Source of the DNA: Azoarcus_F sp036734105
Lineage (GTDB): Bacteria > Pseudomonadota > Gammaproteobacteria > Burkholderiales > Rhodocyclaceae
DNA length: 64,000 bases
Direction of reading: 5' to 3'
NCBI GenBank assembly: GCA_036734105.1
Contig: DAIMZH010000014.1
Span: 1-64,000, forward strand
The notes beneath the pieces were generated by a model. That model made no database searches, had not been told where the DNA came from, and saw only the letters and a list, made by a program, of their open reading frames with translations. Both the position numbers and the translations under genes were made by a program. This document shows, in pieces, positions 25,965-34,858 of this stretch; positions within the stretch are counted from its first letter, which is position 1; every line of letters starts with the position of its first letter.

Positions 25965-27317
25965 TCAGGTCAGGTTGCGTTCAGCGAGGCGCTGTTCGAG
26001 GTAATGAATGCTGAAGCCACCAGCGTTGAAGACGCCGTCCAGCATGAGTTCCTGGTGTAGCGGAGCGTTGGTCTTGATGCCTTCAACGACCATTTCCGAA
26101 AGCGCAACACGCATCCGCCGGATAGCCTGATCGCGGGTGTCGCCATAGGTGATCAGTTTGCCAATCATCGAGTCATAGTAAGGTGGTACGGTGTAGCCAC
26201 CATAAACATGCGAATCCACCCGCACACCAGGACCACCGGGCACATGCCAGTTCGTGATGCGACCCGGAGAGGGTGTGAACTTGAACGGGTCTTCTGCGTT
26301 GATGCGGCATTCCACCGCATGTCCGCGAAATTTGACGTCGTTCTGGGTAAACCACAGCGGTTCGCCTGCAGCGATACGAATCTGGGCTTGTACGATGTCT
26401 ACGCCAGTGATGAGCTCGGTAACCGGGTGTTCGACCTGCACGCGCGTGTTCATCTCGATGAAGTAGAACTCACCGTTTTCATAAAGAAACTCGAAGGTGC
26501 CGGCACCACGATAGCCAATGCGTTGGCACGCCTCAGCGCACCGCATGCCGACGGCGTGAATGATGTCGCGTGGAATGCCCGGTGCTGGCGCCTCCTCGAT
26601 CACCTTTTGATGACGTCGCTGCATGGAGCAATCACGCTCACCGAGGTGCACCGCGTTGCCGTGCTCGTCCGCCAGCACCTGTATCTCGACGTGGCGCGGG
26701 TTTTCGAGATACTTTTCCATGTACAGCACTGGATTGCCAAACGCTGCCTGTGCCTCCGAGCGGGTGGTGGCCACTGCATTGCTCAGGGCCGCTTCGGTAT
26801 GTACGACACGCATGCCACGACCGCCACCGCCGCCAGCCGCCTTGACGATGATCGGGTAGCCGACATCGCGAGCCATGCGGTAGACCTCTTTCGGGTCGTC
26901 AGGCAGAGCACCCGCTGAGCCGGGCACGCAGGGTACTCCAGCAGCCTTCATCGCATTTTTGGCGCTGACCTTGTCGCCCATCAGGCGAATGGTCTCGGCG
27001 CGAGGGCCAATGAAGGCAAAACCAGACTGCTCAACCCGTTCGGCAAAGTCGGCGCTTTCGGACAGAAAGCCATAACCCGGGTGGATGGCTTCGGCGTCGG
27101 TCACCTCGGCAGCGGCTATCAGCGCTGGAATATTGAGGTAGCTTTGCGCCGACGAGGCCGGCCCGATACAGACCGACTCATCAGCCAGTTTGACGTACTT
27201 GGCCTCGGTGTCCGCAACGGAGTGAACTGCGACGGTGCGAATACCCATTTCGCGACAAGCGCGCAGTATGCGCAGCGCGATTTCGCCGCGGTTGGCAATC
27301 AGGATCTTTTCAAACAT
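25965..27317 (-). CDS. accC: Acetyl-CoA carboxylase, biotin carboxylase subunit
   Basis: 450-residue ATP-grasp enzyme that carboxylates the biotin on AccB with ATP and bicarbonate, the first step of fatty-acid synthesis. The N-terminal NRGEIALRILRA, the glycine-rich AAGGGGGRGMR ATP loop, the metal-binding MNTRVQVEHPVTE and the C-terminal YDSMIGKLI are all present. The length is standard. It follows accB by 113 bp, which is rather long for this pair. Confidence 0.97.
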   Translation of the reverse strand: MFEKILIANRGEIALRILRACREMGIRTVAVHSVADTEAKYVKLADESVCIGPASSAQSYLNIPALIAAAEVTDAEAIHPGYGFLSESADFAERVEQSGFAFIGPRAETIRLMGDKVSAKNAMKAAGVPCVPGSAGALPDDPKEVYRMARDVGYPIIVKAAGGGGGRGMRVVHTEAALSNAVATTRSEAQAAFGNPVLYMEKYLENPRHVEIQVLADEHGNAVHLGERDCSMQRRHQKVIEEAPAPGIPRDIIHAVGMRCAEACQRIGYRGAGTFEFLYENGEFYFIEMNTRVQVEHPVTELITGVDIVQAQIRIAAGEPLWFTQNDVKFRGHAVECRINAEDPFKFTPSPGRITNWHVPGGPGVRVDSHVYGGYTVPPYYDSMIGKLITYGDTRDQAIRRMRVALSEMVVEGIKTNAPLHQELMLDGVFNAGGFSIHYLEQRLAERNLT

Positions 27318-27430
27318 GCTTGGCTTCCAGGCAGGTCAGTGATGCCCGAGGTGTTTTATCGGGTGGGGTAAGGGTTGGGGCAAGGCACGGTATGTTGCAG
27401 CATTGTTTGGCAAATGCGGCCCTTGGTCGT

Positions 27431-27889
27431 TCATCCAATGATGAACAGTGGTTGCCCATATTCGACCGGCTGTCCGTTTTCTACCAGTATCGCCTTGATT
27501 TCACCGGCGGCGTCAGCCTCGATTTCGTTCATGAGCTTCATGGCCTCTATGATGCAAAGTCTATCTCCGGCCTCGACCTTCTGGCCTACTTCGCTCAGCG
27601 GGTCAGCGCCTGGCGAGGCGGCACGATAGAAGGTACCTACCATCGGCGAATGCATCACATGGCCTTCCGGACGGTCGTCTTCGTCTTCGTCAATAGTGGT
27701 TTTTGGGGCTGCAGCCGCGACGGGCATGGCTGTGTGCATCGGTTGGGCGAACTGCATCGGCATGGTCGTGACGTTGTTTGCCGGATATTTGGCGATCCGA
27801 ACCTTCTCTTCGCCTTCAGTGACTTCGAGTTCGGAAATACCGGACTCCTGGACGAGGTCGATGAGTTTTTTGAGCTTGCGCAAATCCAT
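27431..27889 (-). CDS. accB: Acetyl-CoA carboxylase, biotin carboxyl carrier protein
   Basis: 152-residue carrier. A short N-terminal helical domain beginning MDLRKLKKLIDLV leads to a flexible Ala/Pro/acidic linker and the biotinyl domain with the modified lysine in EAMKLMNE. I start at 27889, where the family homology begins. The longer upstream frame is Arg/Pro-rich and non-coding in character. It lies between aroQ and accC. Confidence 0.96.
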   Translation of the reverse strand: MDLRKLKKLIDLVQESGISELEVTEGEEKVRIAKYPANNVTTMPMQFAQPMHTAMPVAAAAPKTTIDEDEDDRPEGHVMHSPMVGTFYRAASPGADPLSEVGQKVEAGDRLCIIEAMKLMNEIEADAAGEIKAILVENGQPVEYGQPLFIIG

Positions 27890-27944
27890 CTGAGTTCTCC
27901 GGGCTGGGCGCGACAGATGGCGCCCCGGGGTGGGGATGATTGAT

Positions 27945-28439
27945 TTATTGTGCTTCCCGCAGGCGGGAGAGCGCGAATTCGAGTGCGGCCATGTAGCCAT
28001 GTGCGCCGAGTCCGCAGATTACGCCTAGCGCGCAATCGGAAAAGTACGAGTGATGCCGGAATGGCTCGCGTGCATGTACGTTGGACAGATGCACCTCGAC
28101 AAAGGGAATGGCGACTGCCAGCAAGGCATCACGCATCGCAATGCTGGTGTGCGTGTAGGCCGCAGGGTTGATGATGATGAAGTCTATGCCTTCACTGGCG
28201 GCAGCCTGAATGCGGTCGGTTAGCTGGCCTTCGTGGTTGCTCTGGAAGGATTCCAGTTGCACGCCGTCTGCAAGGGCACGGGATTCCATGGCCTCGTGAA
28301 TGCTGGCGAGCGTAGTCCGACCGTAGACCCCTGGTTCGCGCGTTCCGAGAAGGTTGAGGTTCGGGCCGTGCAAAACCAGTATCCGGGCCTTGGGTTGAGG
28401 GCTCGTTTTGTTTGATTTGGTGTCTTTTGGCTGCTTCAT
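27945..28439 (-). CDS. aroQ: 3-dehydroquinate dehydratase, type II
   Basis: 164-residue enzyme of the shikimate pathway. The type II signatures LHGPNLNLLGTREPGVYG (with the catalytic Tyr), NPAAYTHTS and EVHLSNVHAREPFRHHS are complete. A lysine-rich N-terminal extension of about 17 residues precedes the core. It is the first gene of the aroQ-accB-accC-prmA-DUF3426 run, an arrangement common in beta- and gammaproteobacteria. Confidence 0.96.
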   Translation of the reverse strand: MKQPKDTKSNKTSPQPKARILVLHGPNLNLLGTREPGVYGRTTLASIHEAMESRALADGVQLESFQSNHEGQLTDRIQAAASEGIDFIIINPAAYTHTSIAMRDALLAVAIPFVEVHLSNVHAREPFRHHSYFSDCALGVICGLGAHGYMAALEFALSRLREAQ

Positions 28440-28497
28440 GTCTGCAAGTTTGACGCAATTCGCTACATGTTGTCTAGTCTTTCAGATGCCTGTCGCG

Positions 28498-29046
28498 TCA
28501 TTCGCCTAACAGCGCCTGAATTTTGCCTTCGAGTTGCGCTTCGTTCAAGGCGCCTAGCGTGATGTCTGCGACGCGACCGCTGCGGTCAACAATTACGGTA
28601 AAGGGCAGGGCGCGGGAGGTGTTGCCAAGCGCCACCGCCAATGACAGGGTCTGGCTGGACCCTATCATTAAAGGGTAGGCGACATCGACGCGTTCGGCAA
28701 AGTCGCGGACATTGTCCTCGGTGTCGATGCTGATGCCAACAAACTGCACCGGTGCATCGGCATGGCGTCTGGACACTGCGGAGAACTCGGGTATTTCCTT
28801 GATGCAAGGTGGGCACCAGGTTGCCCAGAAGTTGACCACCAGCACTTTTCCTTGCCAGTCGGACAGTGTGCGCAGGGTGCCGTCCAGGTCGGGCAGTGAC
28901 AAGGCCATCAACGCGTCGCGTGCCTCGGCAGAAACCTCGACTGCCGCCGGAACCGGTTGCCGGACAGCATTGCTGGTGTAGTAGCCTGCGAGGGCGGCCA
29001 GTGCAGCAACGGCTGCAATCATCACATAGGACAAGCTAGACTTCAT
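28498..29046 (-). CDS. TlpA/ResA-like thioredoxin-domain protein
   Basis: 182-residue membrane-anchored periplasmic thiol-disulfide oxidoreductase. One N-terminal helix (residues 5-25) is followed by a thioredoxin fold with active site WCPPC and the cis-proline region RALPFTVIVD. Relatives reduce cytochrome c apoproteins or other periplasmic disulfides; the partner here is unknown. The start overlaps the stop of the upstream nucleotidyltransferase-like gene by 11 bp. Confidence 0.9.
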   Translation of the reverse strand: MKSSLSYVMIAAVAALAALAGYYTSNAVRQPVPAAVEVSAEARDALMALSLPDLDGTLRTLSDWQGKVLVVNFWATWCPPCIKEIPEFSAVSRRHADAPVQFVGISIDTEDNVRDFAERVDVAYPLMIGSSQTLSLAVALGNTSRALPFTVIVDRSGRVADITLGALNEAQLEGKIQALLGE

Positions 29047-29662
29047 CGGTGGGGCTCCTGTGTGTGGCCTGTTCGTCATGCTGGAGCAGCATGGCCTCGA
29101 CAGCGGCCAGTCGCGCCCGCTCGCCAGCCTTGCGGCCAGAGCGCTCGGTGTGTCCTTCGTAGATCGACAGTCGCACCGGTACCTCATCCCAGTCGAATGA
29201 CAGGATCACGTCCGGGGCGTGAGGCGCGGGTCGGCGGGGTTCGCGGTGCTCATAAGACAGGTTCTGGTTGAGAAAGAATATCTCAACCTCCTTGGCGCTC
29301 TCGGGAAACAGTTCGAGATCGAGTTCGGAGTAGCGACCGGCGGTGCCGTCGAGCGCTCCACCGACCAGATAGGGCCGAAAGCCTGCGAGCATCTGCATCA
29401 GCTCGATTGCAGCCAGGCGCATTTCGCGGATCCGCTCGGCGTGTTCGTCGTCCTGATAAAGTGCTTGCCAGGCGCGCAACTCAGCTTCGATTTCCGAGTT
29501 GTTGGGCAGAGCCTCCGCAGCGCTGATACCGAGTTGACGTGCGGCCTTGCGTTTGGCAAAACCAAAGTCCGAGACGCCGTCCTCAGCCATCATGCGGGCT
29601 GCGAGCGCCGCGACTTCGCGCCGTATGGTTCCGGCTCTCGCTGCTGTTGGTCGGGAGGTCAT
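29036..29662 (-). CDS. Conserved nucleotidyltransferase-like protein divergent from mpl
   Basis: About 208 residues (MTSRPTAARAG ... start at 29662; an ATG at 29692 is an alternative). The N-terminal third is helical, with a conserved-looking block RREVAALAARMMAEDG and FAKRKAARQLGI. The central part, PYLVGGALDGTAGRYSELDLELF, resembles the GG-x-S/D-x-D core of nucleotidyltransferase-fold proteins. Soluble. Function and substrate are unknown. Position back-to-back with mpl and overlap with the TlpA gene are the only clues. Confidence 0.7.
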   Translation of the reverse strand: MTSRPTAARAGTIRREVAALAARMMAEDGVSDFGFAKRKAARQLGISAAEALPNNSEIEAELRAWQALYQDDEHAERIREMRLAAIELMQMLAGFRPYLVGGALDGTAGRYSELDLELFPESAKEVEIFFLNQNLSYEHREPRRPAPHAPDVILSFDWDEVPVRLSIYEGHTERSGRKAGERARLAAVEAMLLQHDEQATHRSPTDEV

Positions 29663-29722
29663 AGGCCAATGCCGAGTTAGAATGTTCGCCATTTTACACG
29701 TCGCACATGACGCGGAGGTTTG

Positions 29723-31057
29723 ATGCACATCCATATTCTTGGTATCTGCGGCACCTTCATGGGTGGTATTGCCCTGATTGCCCGGGCGGCCGGGCATCGG
29801 GTAACCGGTTGTGACGCCAATGTCTATCCGCCAATGAGCACTCAGTTGGAGGCTCAGGGGGTTGAGCTGATTGATGGTTTCGATGCGGTGCAGGTAAAGC
29901 TTGCACCCGACCTGTTTGTGGTGGGCAATTCCGTTTCTCGCGGAAACCCTTTGCTTGAGGAGATTCTGGATCTGGGCTTGCCCTATATGTCCGGGCCGCA
30001 GTGGTTGTCGGAGCAGGTGTTGAGCGGTCGTTGGGTGCTGGCAGTGGCTGGTACGCATGGCAAGACGACTACGACGTCCATGCTTGCCTGGATTCTGGAG
30101 CAAGCCGGCTTGCAGCCCGGCTTTCTGGTTGGCGGGGTGCCCGCCGATTTCGGGGTTTCGGCTCGGCTGACTGATTCGGCCTTCTTCGTCATCGAGGCTG
30201 ATGAATACGATACTGCGTTTTGCGACAAGCGGTCCAAGTTTGTTCATTATCGCCCACGGACGGCGATTCTCAATAATCTGGAGTTCGATCATGCGGATAT
30301 CTTCGCCGATCTGGCTGCAATCGAAACGCAATTTCATCACCTTGTCAGAACCATGCCGCGTTCTGGAAGAGTCATCGCCAACCGCCAGGCCGAGGCATTG
30401 GAGCGCGTGGTGTCACGAGGCTGCTGGTCCGAGCTGGAGTGGTTTGACGATGTCACTGGCTGGTCCTTGAGTGAGCATGCGGGAGCCGCTGAATGTGTGC
30501 TGGCGGGGGTGTCCTTGGGCGCCATGACCTTGAGCCTGCCCGGCCGCCACAACCAGTTGAATGGGCTGGCTGCAGTCGCCGCCGCGAGACATGTTGGCGT
30601 GCCGCCGCGGCTCGCTCTGGAGGCGCTGGCCAGCTTTCAGGGGGTCAAGCGGCGCATGGAAGTGCGAGGAGTCGTGAATGGCGTGACGGTCTACGATGAT
30701 TTCGCACACCACCCGACGGCGTTCTCGCTGACGATTGAAGGTTTGCGACGCAGTCAGCCACAGGGGCGCATTCTTGCCGTGCTGGAGCCCAGGTCGAACA
30801 CCATGAAGTTGGGGGTGATGCGTGATCGACTGGCCGACAGCCTGTCAGGGGCCGATCACGTGTTTTGCCATGCCAGTCAGCTTGGCTGGAGCGCTGCCGA
30901 GGCACTGGCGCCGCTGGGGTCACGAGCAAGTGTATTCAATGACGTTGAGTCGTTGGTGAAGGTCGTCGCGGCAGATGCAAGATGTGGCGATCATGTGCTG
31001 GTGATGAGCAACGGCGGTTTTTGCGGCGTGCACCAGAAGCTGCTCGACGCGCTTTGA
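29723..31057 (+). CDS. mpl: UDP-N-acetylmuramate:L-alanyl-gamma-D-glutamyl-meso-DAP ligase
   Basis: 444-residue Mur-ligase paralogue that joins recycled murein tripeptide to UDP-MurNAc. It has the N-terminal ILGICGTFMGG, the P-loop GTHGKTTTTSMLAWILE, the metal-site DEYDTAFCDKRSKF (an Mpl hallmark, distinct from MurC) and the C-terminal DDFAHHPTAF. GGAGG stands 5 bases before the ATG. A TTG one codon earlier is ignored. It works with the meso-DAP-type murein synthesis cluster at 36-50 kb. Confidence 0.95.
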   Translation: MHIHILGICGTFMGGIALIARAAGHRVTGCDANVYPPMSTQLEAQGVELIDGFDAVQVKLAPDLFVVGNSVSRGNPLLEEILDLGLPYMSGPQWLSEQVLSGRWVLAVAGTHGKTTTTSMLAWILEQAGLQPGFLVGGVPADFGVSARLTDSAFFVIEADEYDTAFCDKRSKFVHYRPRTAILNNLEFDHADIFADLAAIETQFHHLVRTMPRSGRVIANRQAEALERVVSRGCWSELEWFDDVTGWSLSEHAGAAECVLAGVSLGAMTLSLPGRHNQLNGLAAVAAARHVGVPPRLALEALASFQGVKRRMEVRGVVNGVTVYDDFAHHPTAFSLTIEGLRRSQPQGRILAVLEPRSNTMKLGVMRDRLADSLSGADHVFCHASQLGWSAAEALAPLGSRASVFNDVESLVKVVAADARCGDHVLVMSNGGFCGVHQKLLDAL

Positions 31058-31094
31058 TCGGGGAGCCGGTCTGTCGGGTAGACCGGCTGACCGG

Positions 31095-31742
31095 TCAGTT
31101 GGCTGATTGCGTGCGTCTGTCGAGTCGGTTGGCTTCGTCTCTGCTCACATATTCGAAGGCGCGGACCACTTTTTGTACGCCTTGTGAGGTGCGGGCCACC
31201 TCTGTGGCAGCGTTGGCCTCTTCGCGGGTGACAATGCCCATGAGGAATACCACGCTGTTCTCGGTGACCACTTTTACATGGTTGGCGGCAAAGCCGGAGT
31301 CATCGAGAAATCTAGCTTTGACGCGCGAGGTGATCACTGCGTCGTTGGCTCTTGAGCCAAGCGAACTTATACCGCCAATTGCCAGTTCGTTAATCAGTCC
31401 ATTAACGTTTTCGATGCCAGCGGCAATTCTGCCTGCCTCGGAGCGGCTGGTTTCGTTCGGTACTTCGCCAGTCAGCAACACGTTACGGTTATAGGATGTG
31501 ACGCTGATGTTGACGCTGTCGCCAAAACGCTGCCTGAGTGCGTTGCGGGTCTTCCATTCGATGGCTTCATCTTCGACAAAGGCGCCGGAGGTGCGTCGGT
31601 CGGAAATCATTGCGGCACCAGCAAAGGCACCGCCAGCGGCAACCGGAAAGCAGCCTTGCAGGACAGGCAACGTGATGACGGCAAGCCCGCCAAGCAGAAG
31701 CTGTCGGCGGGTGAGTGGGAGGGAGGTTTTGGGGTTGTTCAT
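31095..31742 (-). CDS. dolP: Dual-BON-domain outer-membrane lipoprotein
   Basis: 215-residue lipoprotein with two BON domains (about residues 60-125 and 140-205). The family maintains outer-membrane integrity and division-site amidase activation in E. coli. The signal ends in lipobox VLQGC. It also reads TRRQLL just before the hydrophobic core, resembling a twin-arginine (Tat) motif. It is the last gene of yraN-diaA-dolP, and its ATG overlaps the diaA stop. Confidence 0.9.
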   Translation of the reverse strand: MNNPKTSLPLTRRQLLLGGLAVITLPVLQGCFPVAAGGAFAGAAMISDRRTSGAFVEDEAIEWKTRNALRQRFGDSVNISVTSYNRNVLLTGEVPNETSRSEAGRIAAGIENVNGLINELAIGGISSLGSRANDAVITSRVKARFLDDSGFAANHVKVVTENSVVFLMGIVTREEANAATEVARTSQGVQKVVRAFEYVSRDEANRLDRRTQSAN

Positions 31743-32332
31743 TCTTCAACTCCGAGCAAAAGGCAATCTATGCCGTCACAAAGGCAGTGCAGTACCAGGA
31801 GGTGAACCTCCTGAATGCGCGCAGTGCGGTCGGCTGGCACGCAAAGATGGATGTCTCCGTCGCGTAACTGGTGGGCAATCCCGCCGCCGTTCTTGCCGGT
31901 CAGCGCCACGATACGCATGTCACGTTCGTGTGCAACATCAATCGCCTTCATGACGTTGGGCGAGTTGCCACTGGTCGAGATCGCCAGCAACACATCACCT
32001 GCTTGCCCCAACGCGGCCACCTGCTTGGAGAACACCTGGGTGTAGTCGTAATCGTTGGCGATCGAGGTGAGGGTGGATGAGTCGGTGGTGAGCGCAATGG
32101 CGGCCAGCGGGGGGCGTTCCATTTCAAAGCGGTTGACCAGTTCGGCAGCGAAGTGCTGCGCATCGGCGGCCGATCCGCCGTTTCCACAGGCCAGGATCTT
32201 GCCGTTGGCCAGCAGGCTGGTGGTCATGGTTTCGATAGCGCCAGCAATGGGCGCAGCGAGCAGTTCGAGTGCGTCCTGCTTGACTCGGACGCTTTCTTCG
32301 AACTGGTTGCAGATTCGTTGGATGAGATCCAT
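31739..32332 (-). CDS. diaA: SIS-domain protein, DiaA/GmhA type
   Basis: 197-residue SIS-fold protein. ACGNGGSAADAQHFAAELVNRF and LAISTSGNSPNVMKAI are the sugar-phosphate-binding loops shared by phosphoheptose isomerase GmhA and the DnaA-binding initiator DiaA. Gene order (yraN before, dolP after, rsmI divergent) matches the E. coli diaA locus, so I favour DiaA. GmhA activity cannot be excluded by sequence. ATG chosen at 32332, the usual length. Confidence 0.82.
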   Translation of the reverse strand: MDLIQRICNQFEESVRVKQDALELLAAPIAGAIETMTTSLLANGKILACGNGGSAADAQHFAAELVNRFEMERPPLAAIALTTDSSTLTSIANDYDYTQVFSKQVAALGQAGDVLLAISTSGNSPNVMKAIDVAHERDMRIVALTGKNGGGIAHQLRDGDIHLCVPADRTARIQEVHLLVLHCLCDGIDCLLLGVEE

Positions 32333-32440
32333 TGTTTTGTGTGTTGTTTGGGGTGACTTGAGTCTAGCATGCTCGCAGGAGCGGCGATTGTCCGCTTTCA
32401 TTTTGTGACTTTCCGGGGAGCTGCCATGCACTGAAGTGGC

Positions 32441-32818
32441 TCAGCTTGCGTCGAAGGCTGCGGGTATCCAATCGATGGCATCGTCGGCCAACTGACTGAG
32501 CGTGATGACATCGAAGCGGCATGGCCGCGCGGCATGCTGGTTGCCGGGGCCGCAAAGCCACCAGCGAGCGGCGCGCGTGATGCGCTCGCGCTTGCCATAC
32601 GTGATACTGTCTGCCGCACTACCAAAACGACTATTACGGCGCAGACGCACTTCCACGAACACCAATGTGCTCTGGTGTATGCAGATCAAGTCTATTTCTC
32701 CGCCCTTGCAACGGAAATTGCGGGCTATGGTGTGGCAGCCATGGCGGGCGAGATAGGCTTCGGCTAGTCTTTCCGCGGTGTCGCCGCTCAGTTGCGCATT
32801 GGTTCGGGGGCGTTCCAC
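32441..32818 (-). CDS. yraN: YraN/UPF0102 endonuclease-fold protein
   Basis: 125-residue small protein of the UPF0102 family, with a nuclease-like PD-(D/E)XK core: GGEIDLICIH...LVFVEVR. The function is uncertain. The only plausible start in the correct place is a GTG at 32818, giving the normal length. An upstream extension lies antisense to rsmI. It is divergent from rsmI, with the two starts within about 40 bp of each other. Confidence 0.85.
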   Translation of the reverse strand: MERPRTNAQLSGDTAERLAEAYLARHGCHTIARNFRCKGGEIDLICIHQSTLVFVEVRLRRNSRFGSAADSITYGKRERITRAARWWLCGPGNQHAARPCRFDVITLSQLADDAIDWIPAAFDAS

Positions 32819-32855
32819 AATAATGGGTTCTTTGTTTGAGCTGGGTCTTGTTGTT

Positions 32856-33728
32856 ATGAAAACCGGAAAAACTGTCCTGGCTAACACGCCGTCATTATAT
32901 GTGGTGGCGACGCCGCTGGGAAACCTGAATGACATCGGAAGCAGGGCGCTTGAATTGCTCGCATCGGTTGACCTGGTGGCGGCTGAGGACACCCGGCACA
33001 GTCAGCGCTTGCTTGACGCCTTTGATATTCGCGTCCGCATGTTGCCGGCGCATGAACACAACGAGCAGTCGGCCGCCAGCACGATTCTGACGGTGCTTGG
33101 TGAAGGTGGTCATGTAGCACTGATCAGTGATGCTGGCACGCCATGCATCTCCGACCCTGGTGCCCGGGTTGTTTCGCGGGTGCGTGCTGCAGGCTTTGCT
33201 GTGGTTCCGGTGCCCGGGCCGTGTGCCGCAGTGGCGGCGTTGTCGGTGTCCGGCTTTACCGAAACCGGATTTCATTTTGTCGGTTTTCTGCCTGCCCGAT
33301 CCGCTGGTCGCCGAGCTTCTCTGGCTGAGTTCGTGTCGATTTCCGCGCCGCTCGTGGTTTATGAATCCCCTCATCGCGTGCTGGATTGTGTGGCCGACAT
33401 GTTGCAGGTTTTCGGCGGTGCGCGCGAAGTGGTGATTGCCCGTGAGTTGACCAAGGTGTTCGAACAGGTGGTGCGCCTGCCCTTGTCAGAGGCGCAGGCG
33501 TGGTTCGAGGCGGACACCAACCGTGCGCGTGGCGAGTTTGTGCTGATCGTGGCTGCAGCGCCCCCGGTCGAGGGATTATCGCAGGAGGCCGAGCGCGTGC
33601 TCAAACTCCTGCTGGCTGAACTACCACTCAAGAGCGCAGTCAGGATGGCGGCGGAGATCAGCGGGGCACCCAGAAATGCGCTTTATGAGCGGGCTCTGGA
33701 GTGGGCTGAGAAAGCACGTAACGAATAG
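32856..33728 (+). CDS. rsmI: 16S rRNA (cytidine-1402-2'-O)-methyltransferase
   Basis: 290-residue tetrapyrrole-methylase-fold enzyme. It shows YVVATPLGNLNDIG, EDTRHSQRLLDAF, ISDAGTPCISDPG (the SAM loop) and VPVPGPCAAVAALS. The C-terminal helical extension is complete. The ATG at 32856 begins about 11 residues before the conserved start. An ATG at 32823 would nearly collide with the divergent yraN start. In E. coli lpoA stands between rsmI and yraN; here it is absent. Confidence 0.93.
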   Translation: MKTGKTVLANTPSLYVVATPLGNLNDIGSRALELLASVDLVAAEDTRHSQRLLDAFDIRVRMLPAHEHNEQSAASTILTVLGEGGHVALISDAGTPCISDPGARVVSRVRAAGFAVVPVPGPCAAVAALSVSGFTETGFHFVGFLPARSAGRRASLAEFVSISAPLVVYESPHRVLDCVADMLQVFGGAREVVIARELTKVFEQVVRLPLSEAQAWFEADTNRARGEFVLIVAAAPPVEGLSQEAERVLKLLLAELPLKSAVRMAAEISGAPRNALYERALEWAEKARNE

Positions 33729-33781
33729 AATAAAGTGCGCATTGCTGGACTCCGTTTGCCGAATTTGCGGTCTTTCGAAAC

Positions 33782-33787
33782 TATAAT
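33782..33787 (+). promoter_or_regulatory. -10 element upstream of pyrC
   Basis: A consensus TATAAT lies 30 bp before the pyrC ATG. The best -35 match, TTGCCG at 33756, is 20 bp away, so the promoter may be weak or need an activator. Confidence 0.5.
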
Positions 33788-33817
33788 TGGAGTGTTACGA
33801 CTTAAAGGCGTTGGCGC

Positions 33818-34858
33818 ATGCAATCCATTACCCTGATCAAACCCGATGACTGGCATCTGCATGTTCGTGATGGCGATGTACTGGATGTTGTGGTGCCGCA
33901 TACCGCTCGGCGTTTCGGGCGTGCGATCATCATGCCCAATCTCCGGCCTCCGGTGACGACTGCAGAGCAAGCGATTGCTTATCGCCAGCGCATTCTGGCG
34001 GCTGTTCCGGAAGGCATGCAGTTTGACCCGTTGATGACGCTTTATCTCACTGACAACATGTCGCCGGATGAGATTGATCGTGCTGTCGAGTCCGGCGTGG
34101 TGTTCGCCGCCAAGCTCTATCCGGCGGGAGCGACCACCAACTCCGACGCAGGAGTGACCGCGATAGAGCGAATCCACCCTGTGCTCGAGCGCATGCAGGC
34201 GCGTGGTCTGGTGCTGTGTGTGCATGGCGAAGTCACTCACGGTGATGTGGATGTGTTTGATCGTGAGCAGGTGTTCATTGAGCAGGTGCTGGCGCCGCTG
34301 GTCAAACGTTTCCCGGCGCTGCGCGTGGTGTTTGAGCACATCACCACTTCGGCTGCTGCCGATTTCGTCAGGGACAGTGGTCCCGGGGTGGCGGCAACCA
34401 TCACGGCACACCACTTGTTGTTGAATCGTAACGCCATTTTTGCTGGCGGAATTCGTCCGCATCACTATTGCCTGCCGGTGCTGAAGCGTGAATCTCACCG
34501 CAAGGCGCTGGTGGCTGCGGCAACCTCGTCGTCATCCAAGTTCTTTCTGGGCACGGATTCTGCGCCGCATTCACGCGGTGCCAAGGAGTCCTCTTGCGGC
34601 TGTGCAGGTTGCTATACCGCCCATGCAGGCATTGAGCTGTATGCCGAAGTTTTCGAGGCGGCTGGTGCGCTTGATCGGCTGGAGGCTTTTGCCAGCCTGA
34701 ACGGCCCGGCCTTTTATGGGCTGCAGCCCAATCGTGAACGGATTACCTTGCTGCGTGATGCCTGGACCGTGCCGTCCTTCTTCGACTATCTGCCGGATGA
34801 CCCTCTGGTGCCCTTGCGCGCCGGTGAGATGATTGGTTGGCGCCTGGACGGCGAATGA
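33818..34858 (+). CDS. pyrC: Dihydroorotase (class II, homodimeric)
   Basis: 346-residue zinc amidohydrolase closing the dihydroorotate ring in pyrimidine synthesis. The metal HLH (His13, His15), the carboxylated-lysine motif AAKLYPAGATTNS, CVHGEV, FEHITT and the metal Asp in LGTDSAPH are all intact. The length is normal for the E. coli-type enzyme. The small lipoprotein gene downstream is coupled by an ATGA overlap. Confidence 0.97.
   Translation: MQSITLIKPDDWHLHVRDGDVLDVVVPHTARRFGRAIIMPNLRPPVTTAEQAIAYRQRILAAVPEGMQFDPLMTLYLTDNMSPDEIDRAVESGVVFAAKLYPAGATTNSDAGVTAIERIHPVLERMQARGLVLCVHGEVTHGDVDVFDREQVFIEQVLAPLVKRFPALRVVFEHITTSAAADFVRDSGPGVAATITAHHLLLNRNAIFAGGIRPHHYCLPVLKRESHRKALVAAATSSSSKFFLGTDSAPHSRGAKESSCGCAGCYTAHAGIELYAEVFEAAGALDRLEAFASLNGPAFYGLQPNRERITLLRDAWTVPSFFDYLPDDPLVPLRAGEMIGWRLDGE

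Noticed and set aside
29663..30340. N-terminal extension of the nucleotidyltransferase-like gene into mpl
   Set aside because: The extension is antisense to mpl, which is strongly conserved; the family-like part begins near 29662.
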